Shown: in pieces, positions 10,607 through 20,414 of the stretch | How the letters are laid out: each line of letters starts with the position of its first letter | How positions within the stretch are numbered: position 1 is the first letter of the stretch | NCBI GenBank assembly: GCA_020747065.1 | Contig: JAGMVK010000010.1 | Location: 1,116,001 to 1,180,000, forward strand | Source: Cadophora sp. MPI-SDFR-AT-0126 | Lineage: Eukaryota > Ascomycota > Leotiomycetes > Helotiales > Ploettnerulaceae | Direction of reading: 5' to 3' | Length of the DNA stretch: 64,000 nt | Program-made: the position numbers and the translations under genes | The notes under the pieces: generated by a model | Databases searched by the model: none | Told to the model about the DNA's origin: nothing | The model's input: only the letters and a program-made list of their open reading frames with translations

Positions 10607-13153
10607 ATAATCTGCATGAACGACAATCTAGCTCACTGCTAACGACAAATCTTTTCCTTTGCTGTCTTTGCATATGTTTGTGTTGAATTTGAAATGGAAT
10701 GGAATGGAGCGGGAAGGACGGGAACGGACCGGACTGGACTGGATACAGGAAGGAGACTAGCATCTATCTGATTTGCTTGCCTGCATGGTGTTTTTGAATG
10801 GAGTGGAATGAGATAATCAATCAATCTTTTCGGTATGAGCTATCTATGAGTAATCTCGACAATATAATAAACTAGCCTTGTGCAAGATTTGGGGCTGGGG
10901 AGCGCTTGAGGTAGTGGGTGCTTACTTTGGGGGGAATAAAATTTGGGTAGATAGCGTTGTACATAGAAAGTTCTGAATTCAGACGCACAATTCTTCCTTC
11001 ATCATGTTGTTGTGTGGAGTTCGTGACAAGATCATCCTTCTGAGATTGAAGCTTCTGAAGCTGGTGCGTGGCGATACTTGATCTCAATTCAGGACATGAC
11101 CACTGAATGATTAAACAATTCGCTAAAACATGCCCCTGAAAGCTCGCCAAAGTTTCAGGGTCTTCAACATTTTTGTTGTTTGACAACATAATTTTTGCGA
11201 GCTTCTGATTAATCCATTCGTGGGATCGGAGACCCTCACCCTCTGGCAAATCTGCGCCTTCAGGTGAGGCATAGCAAAAAGCAAGAACCACATTAAAAAG
11301 CAAGATCTAAGGAACCATAAAAAATAAGCTGTGCGCCGGCGATGAGATTGATTTTCTATGATCTATCCTACTCGATAACTCGTGGAAATATTGGACTTAA
11401 GAAGTAACTTATCAAACCCCCCCGGCCCCCGCCGCTGTTTGTAGGACTAGATTCTTAATATCTATAAATCAATTGATTTTCTGGAGTTTGCATATATATA
11501 AGATGTAGATATTAAGAGCAATTATTTGACTTATAGAACTCTTACTTCAATGTGGTTCTTGCTTTTTGCTATGCCTCATCTGAAGGCGCAGCTTTGCCAG
11601 AGGGTGAGGGTCTCCGATCCCACGATTACTTAATAGTAAGAGATACTCCGTCCCATACCTGTAGAGCAGCTACCAGGAGATGGTCATCTAGCTTGAGATA
11701 CATCAAGTTTCATGTTCCTCATTGGATTCTGACATTCTTGTGACTTCATTGTCACCTGCAACTTTCTGACATGGAATGGTAGGACGTCGGAAATATGTCG
11801 CAGTAACCTGGCCACTACTAGCACCCTTCCACTTGGTGAAACATAGCGCCGGATCTCGCCTGGGAAGGGGAACCAGTGATTGAGAGGAGAGCTTGCCAAT
11901 TCAAGGATGCAAAACCTTCCTTCTGCCAATGAACCTGGATTGAAGGCAAGCACTTTCACGAGTGAAAAACACACCAAATTCTGTATGATTGCCTACAATG
12001 GCAGCTTGAAGATGATTGATGCCCCTCGTAATTCCGACTCCATAAATCTTCATCCAAACATTCTGCATGAGCCACTGATCTAGAGGGCTTGAGGTCATGT
12101 TCGCCCTTCGAAACCTTCGACGGAGTCGGCCAGATTACGTGTCCATCGCCGACTCAATGATTTACAGCCATCAGGGGAAGATGCCTGGAAACCTTTCGCA
12201 CTCGCTAAATTTCAAGTCGGCTGGGTACAAGAACTTCATGTGAAGATTCATCGATCGATTGTTGCCTTGGTTATTGCGAATCCTACGTGCCTCGGCATAC
12301 GAATCATGCCAGTGACCAGCTGCAGACTACCAAAAACGCATTTTCAGATAGCGCAGGTAGTACAAAGCGACGCGGCTATGGTCGATACACCGCCAGGCTG
12401 CAAAATAAGAAAGCTCTTTCCATGTTGATGGTGATGTGTCCTTCCGTCAACAGCATGAAGACTTGAGGTTTAAGTGGAGCCAGAAAAATCACAACCGAGG
12501 CAGCCAATCAAAACATTAGATGCTGCTGACCAATACTCTCTCGTATGCCGACCAATAAACATGATATTCCAGAATGTGGAGGCAAATCCACATCTTTCGA
12601 GCCACTTCAACCTGATTCGCTGGCAGTACGGCGCTAGGTTGATTTAAATCCAGGTCGGCCTTCGGTCTTCCCCTTACTCTGCAATTCATCCGTTCAGCCC
12701 CCCCCAATCACCGTTTGATATCTGTTGCGTCACAAGCTCAGCTGGAGCAAATCATCGCGACAGGACACGACCAGGAGAGGACCAGAAGAGGCAGTATGTT
12801 GCCGGCTAGCTAGGTAGACTCGCATTTGGGATCCTGATTCTCGACCTCCGAATCCCGATGCAATAAGTCGGTCGGCTGCTGGGACAGCTGCGATTGATCA
12901 GTTTCCTCTGTTGCCATTCTCAGCGGGGCGGCCGGCTTGCGTGTAAGCAACCAAGGACCAGCCCAACTTCGTCTCCTCTTCCTCTACATATAATTTCCCA
13001 TCACCGCAACTACAACCATTCGGCTTTGCTGACTCCAAATATCTGAAAGACGCTGATCTCTTTCTTCGACACTGCTCTTCGTTTCTTCTACTATCGTTCA
13101 AGGTCCGGGAGGGTTTTTTATAGTCATTTCTGACCTCGTCAGCACCTCTCAAG
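10607..13153. other. 2.5 kb gene-poor stretch containing an inverted duplication
   Basis: The first 200 bases are the 3' flank of the oxidase gene and include a GGAATGG/GGACTGG-rich patch near 10695-10745. The 77-bp inverted duplication is listed separately. The minus strand from 11303 to 10872 is open for about 143 codons but has no ATG at its start and no known domain. The last 200 bases precede the P450 start codon. No other gene is supported. Confidence 0.5.
11218..11625. repeat. 77-bp inverted duplication with a 254-bp spacer
   Basis: Positions 11218-11294 read on the minus strand match 11549-11625 read on the plus strand at 75 of 77 bases. The two arms point toward each other and are separated by 254 bases that contain a poly-C run near 11420. 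Outside the arms the similarity stops within a few bases on both sides. Both arms keep the same open frame (LAFCYAS then LPEGEGLRSH). In a second frame that begins with ATG the two differences are silent or conservative (His/His and Ile/Leu). This looks like either a foldback element or a gene fragment copied in inverted orientation. Confidence 0.85.
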
Positions 13154-14868
13154 ATGGGTCTTTCCATCACAGTCGTAGCGGCATTCCTAGCCTTGGTCTT
13201 CTGCGTGAATAGGATCTTCAACTACACTCGTATCGCACGATTCAAGAAACAACATGGCTGCAAACCCCACGTTCAGATACCTCAATCCGAACGGATCATT
13301 GGGTATGGTCTCTACAAAATCCAAAAGAAAGCCTCGGAAGACCGAACAATCTTGGCAATTGGCAAGAAAAGATTCGAGGACAATGGGAATACATGGTCAG
13401 CTACATTGATGGGCAGAGTTTGTTCCCCCTGACACCGGACATTCGGGGTCTTGCTAATCTGTAAAAGTCATTTTACAATACGATTGATCCAGAGAATGTA
13501 AAAGCTATCCTTGCAACGCAATTTCAAGACTTTGGCCTGGGTCAGAGACTCGAGTCTTTTGGACCTCTACTTGGTCAGGGAATCTTCACCACAGGTAATC
13601 TATCTTACGCTGATGTGAGATTCGGAATCATGCTAAAATCCGGTTAGACGGAAAGCAATGGGAGCATTCAAGAGTATGTGTAGGAATTCTGCACCAATGA
13701 CCGACCACTGACAAGTGACTGTAGGCTCTCGTCAGACCAAATTTCACCCGAGCGCAAGTTGCTGACCTCGATACATTCGAGACGCATATCCAGCAATTCA
13801 TTTCGAAGATCCCTAGGGACGGGCAAACTGTCGACCTGCAAGCGCTCTTCTTCAAGCTAACTTTGGACTCTGCAACTGAATTTCTCTTCGGGGATTCGGT
13901 CCACTCTCTAAACAGTAGTGCGGATTCAGAGCAAGACAAATTCGGCAAACTCTTCGACCTAGCGCAAAGTAGACTAGGGAACCGAAGCCGCCTGGGACGA
14001 CTTGTTGCACTGTACCGGGACTCCGAATTCGATGAAGCATGCAAATTCGTGCATCAGTTCGTCGACAAGATTATCTTCAAGGCTTTAGAGAAGGCTCATC
14101 CTCGCGATCCAGAGAAGTCCATCGAGAGCAAATCAGATCGCTATGTCTTCCTTACCGAGATGCTCAAGTCGACTCGAGATCCCAAACAATTGCGGGATGA
14201 ACTGTTGAACATCCTCCTTGCAGGCAGAGATACGACCGCTAGTCTGTTGAGCAATACGTTCCATGTCCTTGCCAGGAGACCTGATATCTGGAAGAAGCTC
14301 AAGGCCGAGGTTGATGAATTGCAAGGTGTCAAGCCGGATTACGAGACATTGAGAAATATGAAGTATCTAAAAAACCTGTTGAACGAATGTACGTTCCTCC
14401 CCACCACCTCTCGACAACCGTATGAACATAAGACTGACAGATACAGCTCTCCGCCTCTACCCTGTCGTCCCAGGAAACGCCCGCTTCGCAAACAGAGACA
14501 CGACCATCCCCCGCGGAGGCGGTCCCAACGGCGACGCACCCATCTTCATCCCAAAGGGCGCCATAGTAGCTTACTCTGTCTTCGCCATGCACCGCCGCAA
14601 AGATATCTATGGCCCTGACGCAGAATCGTTCAATCCTGACAGATGGGACGAAGGCTTACGACCAGGCTGGGCATATCTCCCGTTCAACGGTGGTCCGAGA
14701 ATCTGCGTCGGTCAGATCTTTGCTCTTACTGAGGCGTCGTATACGACCGTTAGGCTGTTGCAGGAGTTTGGCGGGATTGAGGACCGTGATGGGACGCCTT
14801 GGGAGGAGTCGCTCAGTTTGACTGTTGCAAGTGCGAAGGGTGTAAATGTTGCGTTGACTCCGCGGTAA
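13154..14868 (+). CDS. Cytochrome P450 monooxygenase, CYP52-like
   Basis: The five-exon model is 13154-13417, 13468-13594, 13648-13673, 13725-14388 and 14447-14868, giving 500 aa. A single N-terminal membrane helix (about residues 4-20) fits microsomal anchoring. The I-helix carries AGRDTT at 305-310. The ExxR motif is in NESLRLYP near 360. The heme loop is [10 protein letters not shown] with C447 as the thiolate ligand. The segment [17 protein letters not shown] and the overall layout match fungal CYP52-type enzymes, which hydroxylate alkanes or fatty acids at the chain end; the substrate here is inferred only. Exon 3 is just 26 bases, but all junctions keep frame and use ordinary donors and acceptors. 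No reductase or cluster partner lies next to it, so it seems a stand-alone P450. Confidence 0.92.
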
Positions 14869-16175
14869 ATTGGCTGGCTGCTCTTTGCATTGCATTTGTT
14901 TTGACTCTCTCTTGCATGGCGTTTAGGCGCGAGGTCATGAACTAAAATGTACAATTCGCCCTTCTTACCTCGGGGTAATTAATCACATACTCTTGACTGA
15001 AAGTAATAAATCGTACCATACTCAGCCTCAACTCACCTTACAGATCCCAAATCGAGTCAATCACACAGTCATCACCAACATCACACCCCTGACCTGCCTT
15101 TCAGCTGGTCTTCCTTCCTCCTTCCTCTCCTCCTGATCCCGACACCCGACATTGAAGCGAGCGACGTCAAGACGAATCACACGACAACGCAACCGCCCAC
15201 ACCGCACGTCGCTGCGCATCGCTGCCCATCATATGCGGGTCTCGATCGTCGATGACTTTTGACGACGTGCAACACAACCGAAATACCGAACACATCTCCC
15301 TTCCATGACAATCAGTGTGTGTGGCGGGAATCTCGATTCGGATTCAGTGCTGACTCGAAGCCCTTTAGGAATTTCTTGGGTAATTTTTTAAGCATACGCA
15401 AGGAAAGGTGGTGTGTTTATGGGATGCTAGGAGTGATTTGCTCCATGACAATGGATTGATCATAACGCTGATACTGTGGAAGTACCGACTGATAGTGGGG
15501 AGTCTTGTTGATTCAGTCTAGGCAGTGCCTAATGTTATTTTCATTGATATATCAATTATCACGACTTCGGCCACCATCACAAACTAAATATTTGACTCTT
15601 CCTTTTCTTCATTCCACGAATTGAGTCTCGTCATCGGAAAACAGGATCAGATCGCTTGTAGACGGCATAACGTTTCTCCCATTCGGAGCCTTTTTTTCTT
15701 CCTTGCGCGCATTGCGTGCAGCACTGCAGGAAATGGCATGCACCTCATCACTTCCAGATACGGTAAGCGAGCCGATTGGCTGTCCAGGGGGGGCTCGCTG
15801 AAGAAAACAACGGTTGGGCCCGAGGTTCCGTACAATCCTGGGAAGTTGAAATGATTCCCATAATATGAAATGGTGTTTAGAATTAACATAAAGTCTTTGA
15901 CCTTCAAGGAGTCAAATATCGTTTAGCATAAAACTCACTTTAATGAGAGGGGAGGAAACGTGAGGTGGTTTGCCATCTTTCTCACGGCAATCACTTTTTC
16001 CTCAAACACTTAATCTATGTTTGCCTCATTTCACAGCCTTTGCAAACAAGATAATTGAATTTAAGAGCCACGAGAGCTTAGCTTCATATTTTATGTTCCT
16101 CATTGAGTACTGTATTCACCAAGTGACGGTCGTCTCACACCAACAACCGGGCAGTGGAAGCAGTACGGACCAGCT
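14869..16175. other. Intergenic stretch between the P450 and the SDR gene
   Basis: This region lies downstream of both flanking genes, which converge on it. It contains only short open frames without domain signatures. No RNA gene or repeat was seen. Confidence 0.5.
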
Positions 16176-17198
16176 TCAAAACTCCATCCTCAGCTTCAGA
16201 AGATCATTCTTTATAATTTCATCCTTTTTCTTCATCAACTCCTCCATATCCCACGGACAACTCACATACCTCCCACCCAGCCACTCTCTCCTCTCAGCAG
16301 CCAACCACACAATCGTATCGCCCGCAACACTCGGCTGATCAGGCAAAGAATCGCGCACCTTCTCAGGAAGCATATTCTCCGTGATCTTCGTCTTGATCGC
16401 TCCAGGATTCACACAGAATGTCAGAAGTCCCTTCTCCCCGTCCTCCAACTGCAACGTCTCCGTCCACCTCAAGATCGCAAGCTTGGAACTCCGGTAACTA
16501 CAGCTAGTAGGACGAGCGCTCAACGCCCCTGAAGAAGACACATTGATCATTGTGCATAGGCTAGGACCTGCATTGTTTGTTGCGTCCCTACTTGCAAGTA
16601 GCATAGGCAGGAAAGCGCGCGCCATGTTGAAAAGACCGCGAATGTTGACCTCCCACGTTCGCCAGTACACATCTGGATCTGAGTCGAGGAACGTTTTGTA
16701 CGGTTCCATGTGCGCGGCATTATTCACGACGACATCCAGACGGCCTCCAAAGCTCTGTGACACGGTGTCGTGCATGGCTTGAACGTTGTCTTGCGCCGCA
16801 ATGTCCACGGTAAAGCTGAGCACAATTGGCTCTGCTCGTCCGGCTTGGGTTGCTGCTAGTTTTAGCTTTAATACAAGGTCGTCGGATAGCGGGTGTAAAT
16901 CAGCTATGGCTATTGCGGAGGCTCCTGCTCGTGCGAATGCTGTGGCGGTGGCATAGCCGACTCCGTCTTCCCATGCTGCCCCGGTGACGAGGACGTGCTT
17001 GCCGGAGAGGTCTAGCTTTGATGGGGAGATGTAGTCGTAGGTTTTGGACTGGTGCAGTTTTGTGAAGAGTGCACCCGAAAGCGCGAGGGCTTTGGGATCT
17101 CTTCCCGCCATTTTTGTCGACATTTGTTGACTCCACTGGCCTCTGTAAGCAAGAGCGGTTGAGTTGTCAGAGAGAACAGGGCAATGTTTCCAGAACAT
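16176..17198 (-). CDS. Short-chain dehydrogenase/reductase (SDR family)
   Basis: A single exon encodes up to 340 aa. A Rossmann fold is evident: the cofactor loop is TGAAWEDGVG at 72-81, NNAAH is at 159-163, N185 lies in VNIRG, the catalytic serine lies in NVSSSGA near 221, and the YxxxK pair is Y235/K239. The cofactor loop is two residues longer than the usual TGxxxGxG. The family reduces or oxidises alcohols and carbonyls with NAD(H) or NADP(H); the substrate is unknown. The first 25-29 residues may not be translated, because ATGs at 17123 and 17111 (MAGRDPK) also give a complete domain and look more natural as starts. There is no signal peptide, so a soluble cytosolic enzyme is likely. Confidence 0.88.
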   Translation of the reverse strand: MFWKHCPVLSDNSTALAYRGQWSQQMSTKMAGRDPKALALSGALFTKLHQSKTYDYISPSKLDLSGKHVLVTGAAWEDGVGYATATAFARAGASAIAIADLHPLSDDLVLKLKLAATQAGRAEPIVLSFTVDIAAQDNVQAMHDTVSQSFGGRLDVVVNNAAHMEPYKTFLDSDPDVYWRTWEVNIRGLFNMARAFLPMLLASRDATNNAGPSLCTMINVSSSGALSARPTSCSYRSSKLAILRWTETLQLEDGEKGLLTFCVNPGAIKTKITENMLPEKVRDSLPDQPSVAGDTIVWLAAERREWLGGRYVSCPWDMEELMKKKDEIIKNDLLKLRMEF

Positions 17199-18175
17199 AG
17201 ACGAGCTCGCTACTTCGTAATGTTGGATTTTTAAAGGTATGGATCCTTCGAAGTGGTATGGTGAGGTAAGGCAACGGAAAATAAGGTGGGGTAGGTTAGG
17301 AAATCCTCATTGAGCTCGTCAGAGGACTGCAGTCTTATCATCAGAATTTACAGAGAGTGTACCTTAAAGATGGCTCTCAAAGCGAAAATACTTGCGACGG
17401 CTAGGAGTATCAAAACCTGCTTGAAACTAGATCTCCACCGAAGAGAAGCCGTAGAGCCGGCTGCTCAGGCGACGGTTGGCATAGTCAGGACTCAAGAAGG
17501 TTAAACATGCGGGCAAAATCGGGCTGTCCTACTATCGCTGCTGTGTGTCCTACCGCAAACCACATAGACTACTTGTACAAGAACGTCAACCTCCACACTT
17601 TTACTACGTCTACACAGTCGCTCATCAAGTTGATGCTCCGCATCTCGTTTGAGGTAGTAGTGTTCACTAATCAACTGTGGGGTCAATGCGGTTCAAGTGA
17701 CGAACAAGGTTTAACAACGCAGCAGATAATTGGGATGTTCGAGCTCTCTCGACAATTAGGCTTTAGGTGGAATCTCGATGAGAATGTCTGCTCGAGATTT
17801 TGAAGTGAAATGGGCGAATTCCAATGTACTTATCTATCAAATGATCACCTATCTCTCCGAGAACGACAGCGCAGTAATGGAGACACTACAACTACTGCCG
17901 CACAGCATAGATTAGAATCAAGAAGTTGGGATATCCTATCGCCATGTTAGATACGTTGCAACGTACTTCTATCGGAATCATCGGAATCATGCCATTGTCG
18001 ATATTAAATTGACAATCAACTCCACCAAGCGAAGCTGTAATTTATTAATCACTTGCCGGCACATTTCCAACGGGCTCTATTCATACAGATGTAAATTGCC
18101 TCATAGCAACGTTTTGCCCCTTCACCTCACTCGTCCCCTCAAAATCCTCCGCCACAGCATCCACCCCTCACGCAC
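17199..18175. other. Intergenic stretch
   Basis: It contains the promoter side of the SDR gene and the 3' side of the DUF4267 gene. Only short open frames of under 100 codons are present, none with recognisable features. Confidence 0.5.
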
Positions 18176-18580
18176 TCACGATTGCACCAGCCCCAATCCC
18201 ACGAAAGTGACCACCGCCGCCCCACCACAGAGGGTCCAAATCCCACTATCCCAACCCCTCGGGCCCTTCGTCGCGACCCATGTATCAACCACACAAACAA
18301 GAGTCCACGCCAAAGTCAGAACTCCCATCTCCCTCTGCTTTCCATCATAGTAGTACCAAGTCAGAGCCGCTGCAGCAGCTATGTCCCGCACGCCGAGGAA
18401 TATCATCCCTTTGGCTGCGACTTCATGACCTTCTGGGGTGGTGGGAATGACTCCGAGAGATTCAGCTGCTGTAGCTGGTGAGACTATGGCGAGGGCTCCG
18501 AGGGCGAAGATGGTGGTTGTGAGACCTAAGCCAACGAGACGCCATGTTGAGGGGGTGAGGAGGCGGTTGGGGAATGCCAT
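18176..18580 (-). CDS. DUF4267-type four-helix membrane protein
   Basis: A single exon encodes 134 aa. Four hydrophobic helices are visible at about 14-34, 56-76, 85-103 and 113-132. The loop motif FLGVRD (61-66) just after the second helix begins and the conserved tryptophan and tyrosine pattern that follows resemble the DUF4267 family of small fungal and bacterial integral membrane proteins. The molecular role of that family is not established. The start is the first in-frame ATG. No neighbour gives a functional hint. Confidence 0.75.
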   Translation of the reverse strand: MAFPNRLLTPSTWRLVGLGLTTTIFALGALAIVSPATAAESLGVIPTTPEGHEVAAKGMIFLGVRDIAAAAALTWYYYDGKQREMGVLTLAWTLVCVVDTWVATKGPRGWDSGIWTLCGGAAVVTFVGLGLVQS

Positions 18581-19462
18581 TGAAAATGAATGATCTGAGA
18601 TGATGGTGAAGTTGGAAGAGAAGTGTTATTTTGTATTAGGTGAGATGGTGAGAGATGAATGTTAGTGGAAGATGAGAGACAATTTATATCAACTTCGGGT
18701 AACGGTAGTTCGACCAGGGGATATTATAGTTCGAAGAGATTTGTCAGACCTCAGGTAAAGATTGAAAGGCTTCAGATCATACTGCTCGATTGCAAAGCAA
18801 CTCGATTCGATCATTTTGCGGGTGTGCTAGTTAAAGTTTCCAAAAACACCGGCGCTAGCTGGAAACGGAAATTTTCATAAGTCAGAGCACCGTCTTGTGG
18901 AATGCTCCACAAGGTGAATCGTCAAAAGGGAAAGGTTATTGGAACGACTAGGAAACAAGCGAGGGAAATGTTTACTCATCACCCGTACCCGGCAACTCCA
19001 CTCCTGGAACAGCCTTGGCGCTCTCGCAGAAGTTGATTAAAGAGGCTCTCAGGACAGAGGACGTTCTCTTTCCTGGTATATCGTCTCGAAAAAATATGTG
19101 AATATGTTCAGATCAGTTGAAGAAAACAAGCACGAGTGGAACCACTCATTCACTTTTCATGAAAGAACGACGACCACCTGACGCGGGGTAATCTTACCCC
19201 GCGATTGTCTTGGTATATTCTGAGAGCTGAAGAGATAACATCACCTGAATCTGTGGGTCTCATTTCGTCTTTGTCCTCTCGAAAACAACTGGAATCACGC
19301 ATACCTGAGTCTGCTAATAGCGAAGCTCTATCGAGACCTTTAATACAGAATTATCAGAGAGAGATAAGCCTGAGACCTGTCAGTGCTCAGACCCACCTGC
19401 GCCCTTCTCTCCCCCGGAGCAGTCTTCTGACTCCAAAACCCAGGTCAGAGAAGCAAAAAGCA
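18581..19462. other. Divergent promoter region of the DUF4267 and PPxY genes
   Basis: This stretch holds the upstream regions of two divergently transcribed genes. A perfect GC-rich palindrome at 19182-19203 is listed separately. An open frame upstream of 19463 extends the small plus-strand gene by 86 codons, but that part looks like leader sequence rather than protein. Confidence 0.5.
19182..19203. promoter_or_regulatory. Perfect 10-bp-arm palindrome with paired GCGGGG cores
   Basis: The left arm is CGCGGGGTAA and the right arm is its exact reverse complement, with a two-base centre (TC). Each arm carries GCGGGG, which fits the SYGGRG consensus of the carbon repressor CreA/Mig1. It lies about 260 bases before the ATG of the small PPxY protein. 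A dimeric zinc-finger binding site is a reasonable inference; the factor is unknown. Confidence 0.5.
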
Positions 19463-19810
19463 ATGTCCTTATTCAATTTCCTCGTATCCTCCGCACTGGG
19501 TGTAACTCCCGAAGAGCTATCTGCAGCTCAGAAGGCCACGGACCTGAAGAAGAAGAAACGTAAAGATTCCGCCCCGGCCTGTGTCGCCTCGTCATCATCC
19601 CAATCCGAAAGCTCTGCTTCGAGATCGAGTACAAATCCAAACTCAAATTCAACGTCTGAAGAAGGAAGATCGAATAAGGAAACAAGGGAAGCGGAGTCCG
19701 GAGGAGTGAGTTGTCGACCTGAGCAGAGAAGGGGCGATGGCGAAGGAGAGTTGCCGACGTATAGTGAAGCGAGTGGAGACCCGCCTGCTTATTCAAGGGA
19801 GTCAAGATGA
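19463..19810 (+). CDS. Small basic/serine-rich protein with PPxY motif, 115 aa
   Basis: Function not recognised. From the ATG at 19463 the protein starts with a short hydrophobic or amphipathic helix (MSLFNFLVSSALG). A lysine cluster follows at 29-34, then a Ser/Asn-rich disordered middle. The C-terminus ends with LPTY (97-100) and PPAY (107-110). PPxY is the binding motif for WW domains such as those of Rsp5/NEDD4-type ubiquitin ligases, so a ubiquitin-linked adaptor role is possible but unproven. The frame is open for another 86 codons upstream (from 19205), but that part lacks features and lies right after the palindrome, so I prefer the inner start. It could be non-coding, since composition is the main support. 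Confidence 0.5.
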   Translation: MSLFNFLVSSALGVTPEELSAAQKATDLKKKKRKDSAPACVASSSSQSESSASRSSTNPNSNSTSEEGRSNKETREAESGGVSCRPEQRRGDGEGELPTYSEASGDPPAYSRESR

Positions 19811-20414
19811 GGTACCAGAAGGGATTGGATTGGAACGTTCTTGAGTGGATGCATCTGGATTACACCGCACATCAATGGCGGCCACGATGTTGGAGCTGTG
19901 GAGACACGTTTGGATTCCAGGAATGGTAAAATACCAGCTTTCCAACAGTGACCAGGAAACAGATATTCGATCTCCCTCAGAGAGATAGATCTTGGGCTTT
20001 GGAGGTTGTAATGTATGGATTGGTGAGAAGTGAAGAGAGGGCGTTGTTTTGTTTTCGGGTGGGCTGGTCAGGACATCGCTAAATTATCAGCGCCTGGCAG
20101 CCTGCGCTGGAAGACCTGAACTCTTTGCCAGTTGGTATTGTGATATGAGGTTCTTTCTTATGTTTGGTGTCCGTCAACGAACCGATATTCCAGGTTGAGA
20201 ACGCAGGAATTGGTTACAGTCCGATTTGCAATGCTTTCATGGGTGGAGAGAGTAAGAAAACACGTTGGAACAAGGCGGACGCACGACCAATCTCATTCTA
20301 GTTGACGTTGCCCACGCGTGGGACTAGTGCACCAAGAATAGGATTAAAATAACAATTGCAGTCTTTCTATAGGACTTTGGAGGGTAGACGCTCGTTGGCA
20401 GCATACTCGAATTT
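19811..20414. other. Convergent 3' intergenic stretch
   Basis: It lies between the 3' ends of the PPxY gene and the SLATT gene. No open frame, repeat or RNA gene is supported. Confidence 0.5.

Noticed and set aside
10872..11303. Minus-strand open frame of 143 codons overlapping one arm of the inverted duplication
   Set aside because: It has no ATG at its start, no recognised domain and no splice-linked exon, so I list only the repeat.
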